From positions 1 through 19,948 of the forward strand of contig JAABSS010000373.1 of NCBI GenBank assembly GCA_011390235.1: a DNA stretch of 19,948 bases, read 5' to 3'. This stretch comes from Desulfotignum sp. (GTDB lineage Bacteria > Desulfobacterota > Desulfobacteria > Desulfobacterales > Desulfobacteraceae). The notes under the pieces were generated by a model, which was given only the letters and a program-made list of their open reading frames with translations, was not told the origin of the DNA and searched no databases. The translations under genes and the position numbers were made by a program. Of the stretch, positions 8,043 through 15,588 are shown one piece after another; position 1 is the first letter of the stretch; each line of letters starts with the position of its first letter.

Positions 8043-9097
8043 TTATCGTCCACCCGTCGCAGGGCAAGGCCCAGTGCAATGGGAGCCTGGGGGCTGACCC
8101 GGGATATGAATGCAGGAGAAAATTTTTTTCCCTCCAGATGCAATCCTTCAAAAGGCGAAATGGTAACCACTTTTGCATCCAATTCTGATCCAAGATTATC
8201 CGCAAATCCCGGGACATAGGATCCCCCGCCACTCAAAACAACTTTGGTGACCCGGGTGTCATTGGCATTGGATTGAAACGTATTAACCACTTCACAGATT
8301 TCTGAACACCAGGTATTGGCAACTTCATCTAAAATCATTGTCACAGCCTCCGGGTCAGGTGCCTTTTCCAACGGGCCCTGCATTATTTTTTCAGCCTCCT
8401 GGATATCTGTTTCAAACCGGGTGCATATTTCCTCGATAATCTGGTGGGTGCCGGAATCATTATCCCGCATCATCATGGAGGTATTTTCCTTGAGAATATT
8501 GAGGGATGTCTTTGATGCCCCCACATCCACTAAAAGGACAATATCTTGTGCACCCTGTCCGGGCAGTGTTTCATAAATATTTTGCAAAGCAAAGGTATCC
8601 ACGTCAATAATTTTGGCATTCAGGCCTGCGCTGGCAGTCAATTCCATGTATTCAGCCACAAGGTCCTTTTTAACAGCCACCAGAAGTACATTCATCTGAT
8701 CCGGAGCAAACCGGCTTTCCCCCAGAATCTGGTAGTCGATATTGACATCCTCCATGTCATAGGGAATATATTGTTCTGCCTCTGCTACTATCGTCTCCTG
8801 AAGATTTTTTTCCGGTACTTTGGCAGTATTTATGGTCTTGATTACCACAGAATGGCCCCCGGTTGAAATGGCAACATCTTTTTTTCGTATTTTCTGGGAC
8901 CGGAACAAACTGCGGATAGTTTGGGCAACTGCTTCCATGTCCATGATCCGGCCTTCCACAATCGCTCCGGGTGTCAGTGGCACCATACCGAATTTTTTAA
9001 GGGTTTTCTTTTTTTGGGATATCTGAAGCTCAGCGACCTTGATGAAGGAAGACCCGATATCTAGACCCACAAGATGATCTTTTTTACTAAACACCAT
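8039..9097 (-). CDS. pilM: Type IV pilus assembly protein PilM, actin-like ATPase
   Basis: PilM is a cytoplasmic FtsA/actin-fold protein that binds ATP and the N-terminus of PilN. The 352-residue sequence carries the fold's nucleotide motifs in order: phosphate-1 GLDIGSSFIKVAEL (residues 11-24), phosphate-2 VDVGASKTSLNIL (190-202) and the adenosine loop VLSGGGSYVPGF (287-298). The PilM hallmark EQYIPYDMEDVNIDYQIL lies at 108-125. It is the first gene of pilMNOPQ. AAGGAT lies about 10 bases before the ATG, a slightly long but usable ribosome-site spacing. I could not identify a convincing promoter in the 230-bp region upstream. Confidence 0.95.
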   Translation of the reverse strand: MVFSKKDHLVGLDIGSSFIKVAELQISQKKKTLKKFGMVPLTPGAIVEGRIMDMEAVAQTIRSLFRSQKIRKKDVAISTGGHSVVIKTINTAKVPEKNLQETIVAEAEQYIPYDMEDVNIDYQILGESRFAPDQMNVLLVAVKKDLVAEYMELTASAGLNAKIIDVDTFALQNIYETLPGQGAQDIVLLVDVGASKTSLNILKENTSMMMRDNDSGTHQIIEEICTRFETDIQEAEKIMQGPLEKAPDPEAVTMILDEVANTWCSEICEVVNTFQSNANDTRVTKVVLSGGGSYVPGFADNLGSELDAKVVTISPFEGLHLEGKKFSPAFISRVSPQAPIALGLALRRVDDK

Positions 9098-9171
9098 AGG
9101 CGTTCATCCTTACCCCTTCAGATTTATTATTGTGTGCAATGTTCAGGCAGCCTGCTTCATAATTTTTTAGG

Positions 9172-9200
9172 TTGATAACCTGCACCAATATTACTATAAT
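9172..9200 (+). promoter_or_regulatory. Sigma70-type promoter for the sensor kinase gene
   Basis: TTGATA (9172-9177) and a perfect TATAAT (9195-9200) are separated by exactly 17 bases. Transcription would begin near 9207, giving an untranslated leader of about 120 bases that contains the palindromes at 9257-9281. The promoter lies in the divergent region between pilM and the kinase gene. Confidence 0.62.
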
Positions 9201-9256
9201 CTGATACGATCTACTTGGAAAGTCAAGTATTATCGTGTAGTTTTTATCTGAATAAA

Positions 9257-9281
9257 CCATATATATGGGTTTGTCAAACCC
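9257..9281. promoter_or_regulatory. Two abutting palindromes, candidate operator
   Basis: CCATATATATGG (9257-9268) is a perfect 12-bp palindrome. It shares two bases with GGGTTTGTCAAACCC (9267-9281), which has perfect 7-bp arms around a single central T. No T-run follows in either direction, so it is not an intrinsic terminator. On the minus strand the second palindrome contains TTGACA, so a bound protein could also block a pilM promoter. The regulator is unknown. Confidence 0.4.
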
Positions 9282-9327
9282 AAAAACAAAATAAATATGA
9301 AAATTATTACCCAAAATAAGGATAACT

Positions 9328-10752
9328 GTGAAAAAAACCTTCCAAGAACAATCCAATATTCAGGGGGGCAGACCATTTATTCTGGTCAAGGCATTTACTT
9401 TCTCCAGCCTGATTGTCATGCTGGCCGCCACTATTATGATCGCGGCACTGAATGCCCATTGGGTCCGAAATCTTCTTTTGGAAAAAAGCAAAGAGTACAA
9501 TTCTTTGCTTGTGGAAAATCTGAACCACCAGATCTTTTTAAGATTCGCCGCACCTGTCGCCTTTAAATACGGGGAAATAAAATTACGTGAGCCTGAACAA
9601 CACAGGCTTTTAGATGCGGTGATCACCTCCACTCTGCACAGCTTCCATGTAGAAATGGTCAATATCTACGGCACTGACAACATTATCGGTTACAGCTTTG
9701 ATGACAGCCGGGTCGGCGAAGAAAATGCCGGCGGTGTTCTGTATGAAAAAGCCATGCAAAAACAGACCACATCCAAATTGATCCAGAAAGGCAGCTTTCT
9801 TGAACTGTTTTTCTGGTTTCCCCAGGAAACCAAAATTGTTACCTTTGCCCCCCTGGTACAGGAAATGCAGCTTTCGCGGTTGGAAGAAAAATCCGTCATA
9901 GGCGTCATAGAAATTGTCCGGGATATTTCCCATGATTACCAGCAGGTGTTCAAATTACAGGGACTTATTGTTACTTCCTGTGCCGCAGTGATGGCGATCT
10001 TATTTCTGGTGCTGCGATTCGTTGTAAAGCACGGGGAAAAAATCATCGAAAAAAGGGCGGAAGAGCGTCTCCGCCTGGAAGAAAAGCTGCGGCAGGCAGA
10101 GCATTTGTCCGCCATCGGAGAAATGACAGCCGGTGTTTCCCATGAAATCAGAAATCCCCTTGGTATCATCAAAAGCTCGGCCCAGCTGATGAAAAAGAAA
10201 ATGGCCAAATTCAATACCGACTCCAATATACCGGATATTATCATAGAAGAATCCCGGAGACTGAATAATATCATTACTGATTTTCTGGATTTTGCCAAAC
10301 CCAAGCACCCGAATCTGCATCCCTGCAGTATTACAGATGTGGTTGAAAAGAATCTGTCCTTTCTTGAACCCCGGATTCAGGAGCAAAATATTACCATTAT
10401 AAAGGCATATCACCATAATTTACCCGATATACAGGCAGATCAGGACATGCTTTACCAGGCCTTTTTAAATATACTGCTCAACAGTTTTCAGGCTGTGGGT
10501 AAAAACGGCACTGTTACTATTACCACCTGGTTTGATGTACAGCATTTATATATTTCCTTTGCAGATAATGGAAGCGGCATTGGTGAAGATGTACAAAAAA
10601 AATTATGGACACCTTTTTTTACCACCAAAGACACCGGTACCGGACTTGGGCTGGGCATTGTCAAAAATATCATAGAAGCCCATCGCGGCAGCATCAGCAT
10701 TTCCAATGCACAACCATCTGGTGCTGTTGTTGACATTGTCCTGCCGATTTAG
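9328..10752 (+). CDS. Membrane sensor histidine kinase, PilS/NtrB-like by context
   Basis: This 474-residue two-component sensor kinase starts at a GTG with AAGGA 7-8 bases upstream. It has a membrane span at about 19-41, a periplasmic sensing domain at about 45-208 with no motif I can name, a second span at about 211-233 and a short linker helix. HisKA has the phospho-accepting His272 in VSHEIRNPLG. The HATPase domain has its N-box at 378-389 (Asn385), G1 DNGSGI (413-418), an F-box at 430-431 and G2 GTGLGLG (437-443), so all catalytic motifs are intact. It is transcribed away from pilM and followed after 12 bp by an NtrC-type regulator, its likely partner. The position suggests control of pili, but the AtoS/ZraS type of sensor looks the same at this level. 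Confidence 0.9.
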   Translation: MKKTFQEQSNIQGGRPFILVKAFTFSSLIVMLAATIMIAALNAHWVRNLLLEKSKEYNSLLVENLNHQIFLRFAAPVAFKYGEIKLREPEQHRLLDAVITSTLHSFHVEMVNIYGTDNIIGYSFDDSRVGEENAGGVLYEKAMQKQTTSKLIQKGSFLELFFWFPQETKIVTFAPLVQEMQLSRLEEKSVIGVIEIVRDISHDYQQVFKLQGLIVTSCAAVMAILFLVLRFVVKHGEKIIEKRAEERLRLEEKLRQAEHLSAIGEMTAGVSHEIRNPLGIIKSSAQLMKKKMAKFNTDSNIPDIIIEESRRLNNIITDFLDFAKPKHPNLHPCSITDVVEKNLSFLEPRIQEQNITIIKAYHHNLPDIQADQDMLYQAFLNILLNSFQAVGKNGTVTITTWFDVQHLYISFADNGSGIGEDVQKKLWTPFFTTKDTGTGLGLGIVKNIIEAHRGSISISNAQPSGAVVDIVLPI

Positions 10753-10764
10753 GATAGTAACACC

Positions 10765-12156
10765 ATGGAAACCATATTAATTGTTGATGATGAAAAACAC
10801 TACCGGGTTGTTTTAAGTGAAGTCCTTCAGGAGGAAGGATACGCCTCTTTCACCGCAGCCAGCGGCATGGAAGCCCTGGATCTGTTAAAATCCCAGGTCA
10901 TTGACCTGGTTCTGACAGATGTTAAAATGCCGGGAATGACCGGCATTGATCTTTTGGAAAAAATCAAGGAAATCACGCCTGAACTGCCGGTCATCATCAT
11001 GACGGCATTCGGCAGTGTGGAAAAAGCAGTAGAGGCCATGCACAAAGGTGCCTATACCTTTATTTTAAAACCCTTTGAAAATGAAACCCTGATTGCCCAT
11101 ATCGCCAAATCCATATCCATGTACCGGATTGTCCAGGAAAACGCCCGCCTCAGGGATGCCCTCCGGACCCGGTATCATTTCGGCAATATCATCGGCAAAA
11201 GCAAGCCCATGCAGAAACTGTATGAAATAATCCGGAAAGTGGCCCCCACCAATGCGTCTGTCCTTATAGAAGGAGAAAGCGGCACCGGCAAGGAACTGGT
11301 GGCCAGATCGATTCATTACAACAGCCCCCGAAAAGACAATTCCCTGGTGGCAGTCAATTGTGCCGCCTTTGCAGAATCTCTGCTGGAAAGCGAATTGTTC
11401 GGCCATGAAAAAGGGGCATTCACCGGTGCGGCTGCCATGAAAAAAGGCAGGTTTGAACTGGCGGACAAAGGGACGTTGTTTCTGGATGAAATCGGGGAAC
11501 TGCCCATGCCCCTGCAGGTGAAACTGCTGCGGGTCCTGCAGGAAAAAACCATTGAACGGGTGGGGGGCACCGCGCCCATTCCTGTTGACTTTCGTCTTAT
11601 TGCAGCCACCAACAAAATCCTTGAAGATGAGATTGCAAAAAAAAATTTCAGAGAGGATCTGTATTACCGTTTGAATGTTGTAAAGGCGGTGATCCCTCCT
11701 TTGCGGGAACGTCAGGAAGACATCCCTTTGCTGATGAACCATTTTATCCAGAAATTTACCCGGGAATCCGGATCTGTCAGCCAGGTCAACGGCATCAGCA
11801 GGGACGCTGCGCAGATCCTGTGTGACCATCCCTGGCACGGCAATGTAAGGGAGCTGGAAAATGTCATCGAGCGGTGTGTAATTCTTGCCTCCAACGAGCT
11901 CATAATCCCTGCAGACCTGCCTCCCCAGATCCGGAAGACACCGGGCAGCACCCTTGATCTGGAGGGAATACCCGAAGGGGTGGGCCTGGCTGAAACCCTT
12001 TCAGCTGTTGAAAAACGCATGATCCAGCGGGCCATGCATATATCCGGGAATGTGCAGACAAAAGCTGCGCAGATCCTGGGTATCGGCAAAAGCGGTCTGA
12101 ATCAGAAATTAAAAAAATACAATCTGGACAAAGAATTATCCGGACCCAGAAGTTAA
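10765..12156 (+). CDS. Sigma54-dependent response regulator, NtrC family (PilR-like by context)
   Basis: A 463-residue activator with three intact parts. The receiver (about 1-120) has the acidic pair D8/D9, phospho-Asp52 in LTDVKMPG, T80 and K102. The AAA+ sigma54-interaction domain (about 138-375) has Walker A GESGTGKE (170-177), the sigma54-contacting loop GAFTGA (217-222) and Walker B TLFLDEIG (237-244). The Fis-type helix-turn-helix lies near 425-452 (GNVQTKAAQILGIGKSGLNQ). On phosphorylation by the upstream kinase it should activate promoters read by sigma54 polymerase. AGGATAG precedes the ATG. Targets cannot be read from the protein. PilR is a reasonable guess because pilMNOPQ is divergent next door, but I found no sigma54 promoter there. 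Confidence 0.93.
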   Translation: METILIVDDEKHYRVVLSEVLQEEGYASFTAASGMEALDLLKSQVIDLVLTDVKMPGMTGIDLLEKIKEITPELPVIIMTAFGSVEKAVEAMHKGAYTFILKPFENETLIAHIAKSISMYRIVQENARLRDALRTRYHFGNIIGKSKPMQKLYEIIRKVAPTNASVLIEGESGTGKELVARSIHYNSPRKDNSLVAVNCAAFAESLLESELFGHEKGAFTGAAAMKKGRFELADKGTLFLDEIGELPMPLQVKLLRVLQEKTIERVGGTAPIPVDFRLIAATNKILEDEIAKKNFREDLYYRLNVVKAVIPPLRERQEDIPLLMNHFIQKFTRESGSVSQVNGISRDAAQILCDHPWHGNVRELENVIERCVILASNELIIPADLPPQIRKTPGSTLDLEGIPEGVGLAETLSAVEKRMIQRAMHISGNVQTKAAQILGIGKSGLNQKLKKYNLDKELSGPRS

Positions 12157-12173
12157 CCACAGGTTAATTTTTT
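12153..12173 (+). terminator. Small intrinsic terminator built on the stop codon
   Basis: TTAACC (12153-12158) pairs perfectly with GGTTAA (12162-12167) across an ACA loop, and six T residues follow directly (12168-12173). The TAA stop codon of the response regulator lies inside the left arm. The stem is AT-rich, so it may be weak, although upstream purines can extend the pairing into the T-run. It separates this operon from the convergent gene that ends at 12211. Confidence 0.5.
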
Positions 12174-12210
12174 CATCTTTTTTAGTTGGTGATCACATCA
12201 GGGCCACAAT

Positions 12211-12903
12211 CTATTTTTCTTTTGCCGCCATTGCCCGGGCAAGGCCTGCGTACATGGACTCCTGGTTTTCTTTAACCAGCTTTTCATACATCTTTTGACT
12301 TGCATCCAATTTCTGTTTGGCTGCATAAATCTGGGCCAGAACAAACCGTGATTCATCCTTGAGCAGATCTGATGTTCCTGTTTCAATCTGTTGAAAATAG
12401 ATTTCTGCCCGATCCAGATCGTTTTTTGCCAGCCATACATGTCCCAGGGAAGAAAGCAGAAAATTATGCATGGCAGCCTGGTCACCAAAACTTTCCAACG
12501 CCTCTTCATAAAGCACGCCGGCCCTGTCATATTCACCTGCATCCATACATATGCCTGCATATGTTATCCGTGCCATTTTGCCGGCATCGGTATTGGCATA
12601 TTCGTTCAATACAGTCTCAAAACTATCCTTAACATTCTGGTATGCTTTTTGGGGGTCATCAGCCAGTCGTTTATAGCGGCCGGTAGCCTCGGCAACCAAA
12701 TGGGAAGCCTTGTTTTCAGATCGCTGGAAGCTGGTTATGATACCGATAAATACCACGGCTGCCAGCACCACCGCTCCCAGGATCAGCAACAATGGTTTTT
12801 TGTAGATCCCGGCATAGGCCATGGCCTTAAAAATATTTTTCTGCAACGGATCCAGTTGTTCCAGTTCTTTTCTGCGCTCATTGGAAATGCCTTGATTTGC
12901 CAT
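12211..12903 (-). CDS. YfgM-like membrane-anchored TPR protein
   Basis: The 230-residue protein has a cytoplasmic N-terminus of about 36 residues (ELEQLDPLQKNIFK), one membrane span at about 37-59 and a periplasmic helical TPR region from about 65 to the end. TPR-like repeats include ARITYAGICMDAGEYDRAGV and SLGHVWLAKNDLDRAEIYFQ. This architecture resembles YfgM, an ancillary partner of the SecYEG translocon and periplasmic chaperones; the similarity is at fold level, so the role is tentative. AAGGTGA precedes the ATG. The gene lies 34 bp after the SH3b gene and is probably the last member of the feo operon. Confidence 0.72.
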   Translation of the reverse strand: MANQGISNERRKELEQLDPLQKNIFKAMAYAGIYKKPLLLILGAVVLAAVVFIGIITSFQRSENKASHLVAEATGRYKRLADDPQKAYQNVKDSFETVLNEYANTDAGKMARITYAGICMDAGEYDRAGVLYEEALESFGDQAAMHNFLLSSLGHVWLAKNDLDRAEIYFQQIETGTSDLLKDESRFVLAQIYAAKQKLDASQKMYEKLVKENQESMYAGLARAMAAKEK

Positions 12904-12937
12904 TCATTCACCTTATTTTTTTAAATTTTTAACCACA

Positions 12938-13396
12938 TTACCAGACAAGCGTTTTGTAAATCCATCCTTTTTCACCATCTGCATGCGCAATACGTATCCA
13001 GTTGCCCTCGCGCTTTATCACCTTAAAGGGAACCCCCCTTTCAACAGTAAACAGGACCTGGCTGTCTGTGGTAGGCCGGGAACGGACATTGCACTTGGAT
13101 TTAATGGTAATAACCCCTTCCATGCCTGTCAGAAGAGAAGAATGAATCCATGCCATATCATCTTCAAAATCCTGTATTTTTACCCATTTGCCTTTTTTTT
13201 CCTTCACAAGAAGCGGGTGATATTTTTCCACCTGCCAGAGAACCTCATAATTGGTGCCGGGCCCTGACCGCATATTGGCAATACTGCTCTTGACTACCAC
13301 CCGCTCGGCAGCACCTGCACCACCGGCAATCAGATAAAAAACTGCAAGAAACACTATTGTTATACTGGATCGCTTTATGTACCGCTTTGCATTCAT
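12938..13396 (-). CDS. Exported protein with two bacterial SH3 (SH3b) domains
   Basis: I start this at the ATG at 13396 (152 residues) because GGAGG sits 6 bases upstream; an upstream TTG at 13402 falls next to that site and is unlikely. A signal peptide covers about residues 1-30, ending AGGAGAA. Two SH3b repeats follow: about 33-90 (SIANMRSGPGTNYEVLWQV, then WVKIQDF and AWIHSSLL) and about 95-151 (KCNVRSRPTTDSQVLFTVER, then WIRIAHADGEKGWIY). The N-R-S-x-P and GWI signatures are typical. SH3b domains bind peptidoglycan or peptide ligands in the periplasm. The gene begins 20 bp after feoB, so it is probably co-transcribed, but no link to iron transport is known to me. Confidence 0.82.
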   Translation of the reverse strand: MNAKRYIKRSSITIVFLAVFYLIAGGAGAAERVVVKSSIANMRSGPGTNYEVLWQVEKYHPLLVKEKKGKWVKIQDFEDDMAWIHSSLLTGMEGVITIKSKCNVRSRPTTDSQVLFTVERGVPFKVIKREGNWIRIAHADGEKGWIYKTLVW

Positions 13397-13416
13397 GCAC
13401 AACCTCCGTTTTTACC

Positions 13417-15588
13417 TCATCCTTGTAACATCATTCCTGTCTGATATACCAGAAAGGACAGGGTCCATGCAACCGCTGTCGTATAAATAATGTTAAAACA
13501 GGCCCATTTAAATGAGGCTTCCCTGTAAATCACCGCCACGGTAGCAAAGCACGGTACGTACAGCAGAACAAACACCATCATGGACAAAGCAGACAACGGG
13601 GTCATGCCTGACTGCTTCAATGCCCGGCTCAGGGCCTGGCCCCCGTTATCGCCTACCCCGTAGAGTACGCCCATGGTACTGACCACCACTTCCTTGGCCA
13701 CAAACCCGGTGACAAGGGCGACGCTGGCCTGCCATCCAATGCCGATGGGTGCAAACAACGGTTCCAGTGCATGGCCCAACCTGCCGATATAGGATTTGGA
13801 TACCCGTTCCTGCTCTTTTCGGGTCTGAATCTTTTGTAATTCCAGGGCAAGTTTTTGCTGCAAAATGGCTTTCTGATCTGGTTCAGCCTTTTCAATGACG
13901 CGGCTGAACCGGGTTTTCACATCCTGCTGCAATGCCTGGTAATCTTTTGCAAATTCGATATCTTTGGGAAAACTGGACAACACCCATATCACGATGGACC
14001 CCACCAGAATCACCCCCCCCATTTTGCGCAGAAACATTTTGCTTCTGTCCCACATATGGATAAGAAGGCTTTTGAGCATGGGCATGCGGTAAGGGGGCAG
14101 TTCCATGACAAACGGGGCATCTTCTCCTTTAAAAAACAGGGTCCGCAATATTCGCCCGGAAACAATGGCAATGATAATCCCGGCAGCGTAGAGACAAAAA
14201 ATGACTGTGCCGGCCCTGTGGGCGAAAAAACTGCCCGCCAGAACAATATACACGGGCAGCCGGGCGGAACAGGACATGAACGGGGTCATCAGAATGGTAA
14301 GAATCCGGTCTTTCTGATGCTCCAGGGTTCTTGCTGCCATGATGGCGGGCACGTTGCACCCAAATCCCATGAGCATGGGAATAAAGGATTTACCATGAAG
14401 CCCTGCAGTATGCATAACCCGGTCCATGAGAAAGGCTGCCCTGGCCATGTAACCGGTATCTTCAAACAGGGCGATACAGAAAAACAGAATCAGGATATTG
14501 GGAAGAAATATGATCACCGATCCGATGCCTGCTACAATGCCGTCCAAAAGCATTGATTTGAAGAGGGATGCCGGCAGAAGATGATCCAGCCATGTACTTA
14601 AAGATCCCACTGCAGACTCAATCCAGGCCATGGGATAGGCCCCCAGGGTAAAAGTGGTCTGGAACATGGCCCAGATGAAAAAAATAAAGACCGGAATCCC
14701 CAGAAAACGGTCTGTTAAAACCAGATCAATGTTCCGGGATATGTCGATGCGTTTTATGGCTGTATTGGTGACGGTTTCCTTGAGTATGCCGGCTATCACC
14801 CCGTACCGGTCTTCGGTGAGCACAATTTCAAAATCATCCTGGAACAGTTCAAACATCCGGTCGCGGCATTTTTGTGCCGCATCAAGGATTTTTTGCCCAT
14901 CCCGGGGCAGGCGGTCCAGAATCTTTTGTTTTTCAATGGCATCGTCTTCCAGCAGTTTGATGGCAAGCCAGCGGACCAGGGTATCGTCTTTTATTGCCCG
15001 GGCCTCGGAAATCAGGGTTTCCACCTGGTTTATGCAGGCTTCTGTTTCATTGCCATACCGGATAACCCGGGATTTTTTTCCTTTTTCAAAGGCCAGGCTT
15101 TCTGCAATTGCCGCTTCAATCAGCTGCTCTGTGCCCTTGTTTTTATTGCCCACCGTGAACACCACAGGGACGTCCAGCAGAGCGGATAATTTTTTTTCAT
15201 TGATACGGATACCCCGGGCCCGGGCCATATCCGCCATGTTCAGCACAAACAGCACCGGACACCCCAGCTCCATGATCTGCAGTGCCAGAAACAGGCTTCG
15301 TTCCAGATTGGATGCATCAATAATACTGACAACAATATCCGGGTTCCCCTGGAGGATAAAATCCCGGGTGGTTATTTCTTCAATGGAAAACGGGGTGAGG
15401 CTGTAGGTGCCGGGAAGATCCACCACCCGCAGAGAATATTGCCTGTGCTTGAGAAATCCCTCTTTTTTTTCAATGGTAACCCCGGGCCAGTTGCCCACCT
15501 TCTGGCGGGCGCCTGTCAGGTTGTTGAAAATGGTTGTTTTGCCGCAATTGGGATTTCCCGCCAGGGCAATCGTCAGTTCCTGTTTCAT
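13417..15588 (-). CDS. feoB: Ferrous iron transport protein B
   Basis: FeoB imports Fe(II) across the inner membrane. The 723-residue protein has an N-terminal GTPase domain (about 1-165): G1 GNPNCGKT (11-18), Thr38 in WPGVT for G2, G3 DLPG (57-60) and G4 NMAD (117-120). A helical regulatory domain lies at about 170-275. The polytopic membrane part starts near 292 and has the two conserved cysteine-containing stretches MGFGCNVPAI (407-416) and MSCSARLPVY (438-447), the gate motif TGFVAKEVVVSTMGVLYG (627-644) and VPCFATVAVIYREASFKWA (678-696). A charged, coiled insert at about 541-605 lies between membrane segments. The start overlaps the stop of the Fur-FeoA-FeoA gene by 4 bp (ATGA). I see no feoC. 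Confidence 0.96.
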   Translation of the reverse strand: MKQELTIALAGNPNCGKTTIFNNLTGARQKVGNWPGVTIEKKEGFLKHRQYSLRVVDLPGTYSLTPFSIEEITTRDFILQGNPDIVVSIIDASNLERSLFLALQIMELGCPVLFVLNMADMARARGIRINEKKLSALLDVPVVFTVGNKNKGTEQLIEAAIAESLAFEKGKKSRVIRYGNETEACINQVETLISEARAIKDDTLVRWLAIKLLEDDAIEKQKILDRLPRDGQKILDAAQKCRDRMFELFQDDFEIVLTEDRYGVIAGILKETVTNTAIKRIDISRNIDLVLTDRFLGIPVFIFFIWAMFQTTFTLGAYPMAWIESAVGSLSTWLDHLLPASLFKSMLLDGIVAGIGSVIIFLPNILILFFCIALFEDTGYMARAAFLMDRVMHTAGLHGKSFIPMLMGFGCNVPAIMAARTLEHQKDRILTILMTPFMSCSARLPVYIVLAGSFFAHRAGTVIFCLYAAGIIIAIVSGRILRTLFFKGEDAPFVMELPPYRMPMLKSLLIHMWDRSKMFLRKMGGVILVGSIVIWVLSSFPKDIEFAKDYQALQQDVKTRFSRVIEKAEPDQKAILQQKLALELQKIQTRKEQERVSKSYIGRLGHALEPLFAPIGIGWQASVALVTGFVAKEVVVSTMGVLYGVGDNGGQALSRALKQSGMTPLSALSMMVFVLLYVPCFATVAVIYREASFKWACFNIIYTTAVAWTLSFLVYQTGMMLQG

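Noticed and set aside
9135..9149. Possible sigma54 promoter on the minus strand upstream of pilM (TGCCTGAACATTGCA)
   Set aside because: It lacks the invariant GG and the spacing to TTGC is one base short.
9169..9181. AGGTT-GAT-AACCT inverted repeat as a terminator
   Set aside because: Short stem, no T-run after it in either direction, and it overlaps the -35 of the kinase promoter.
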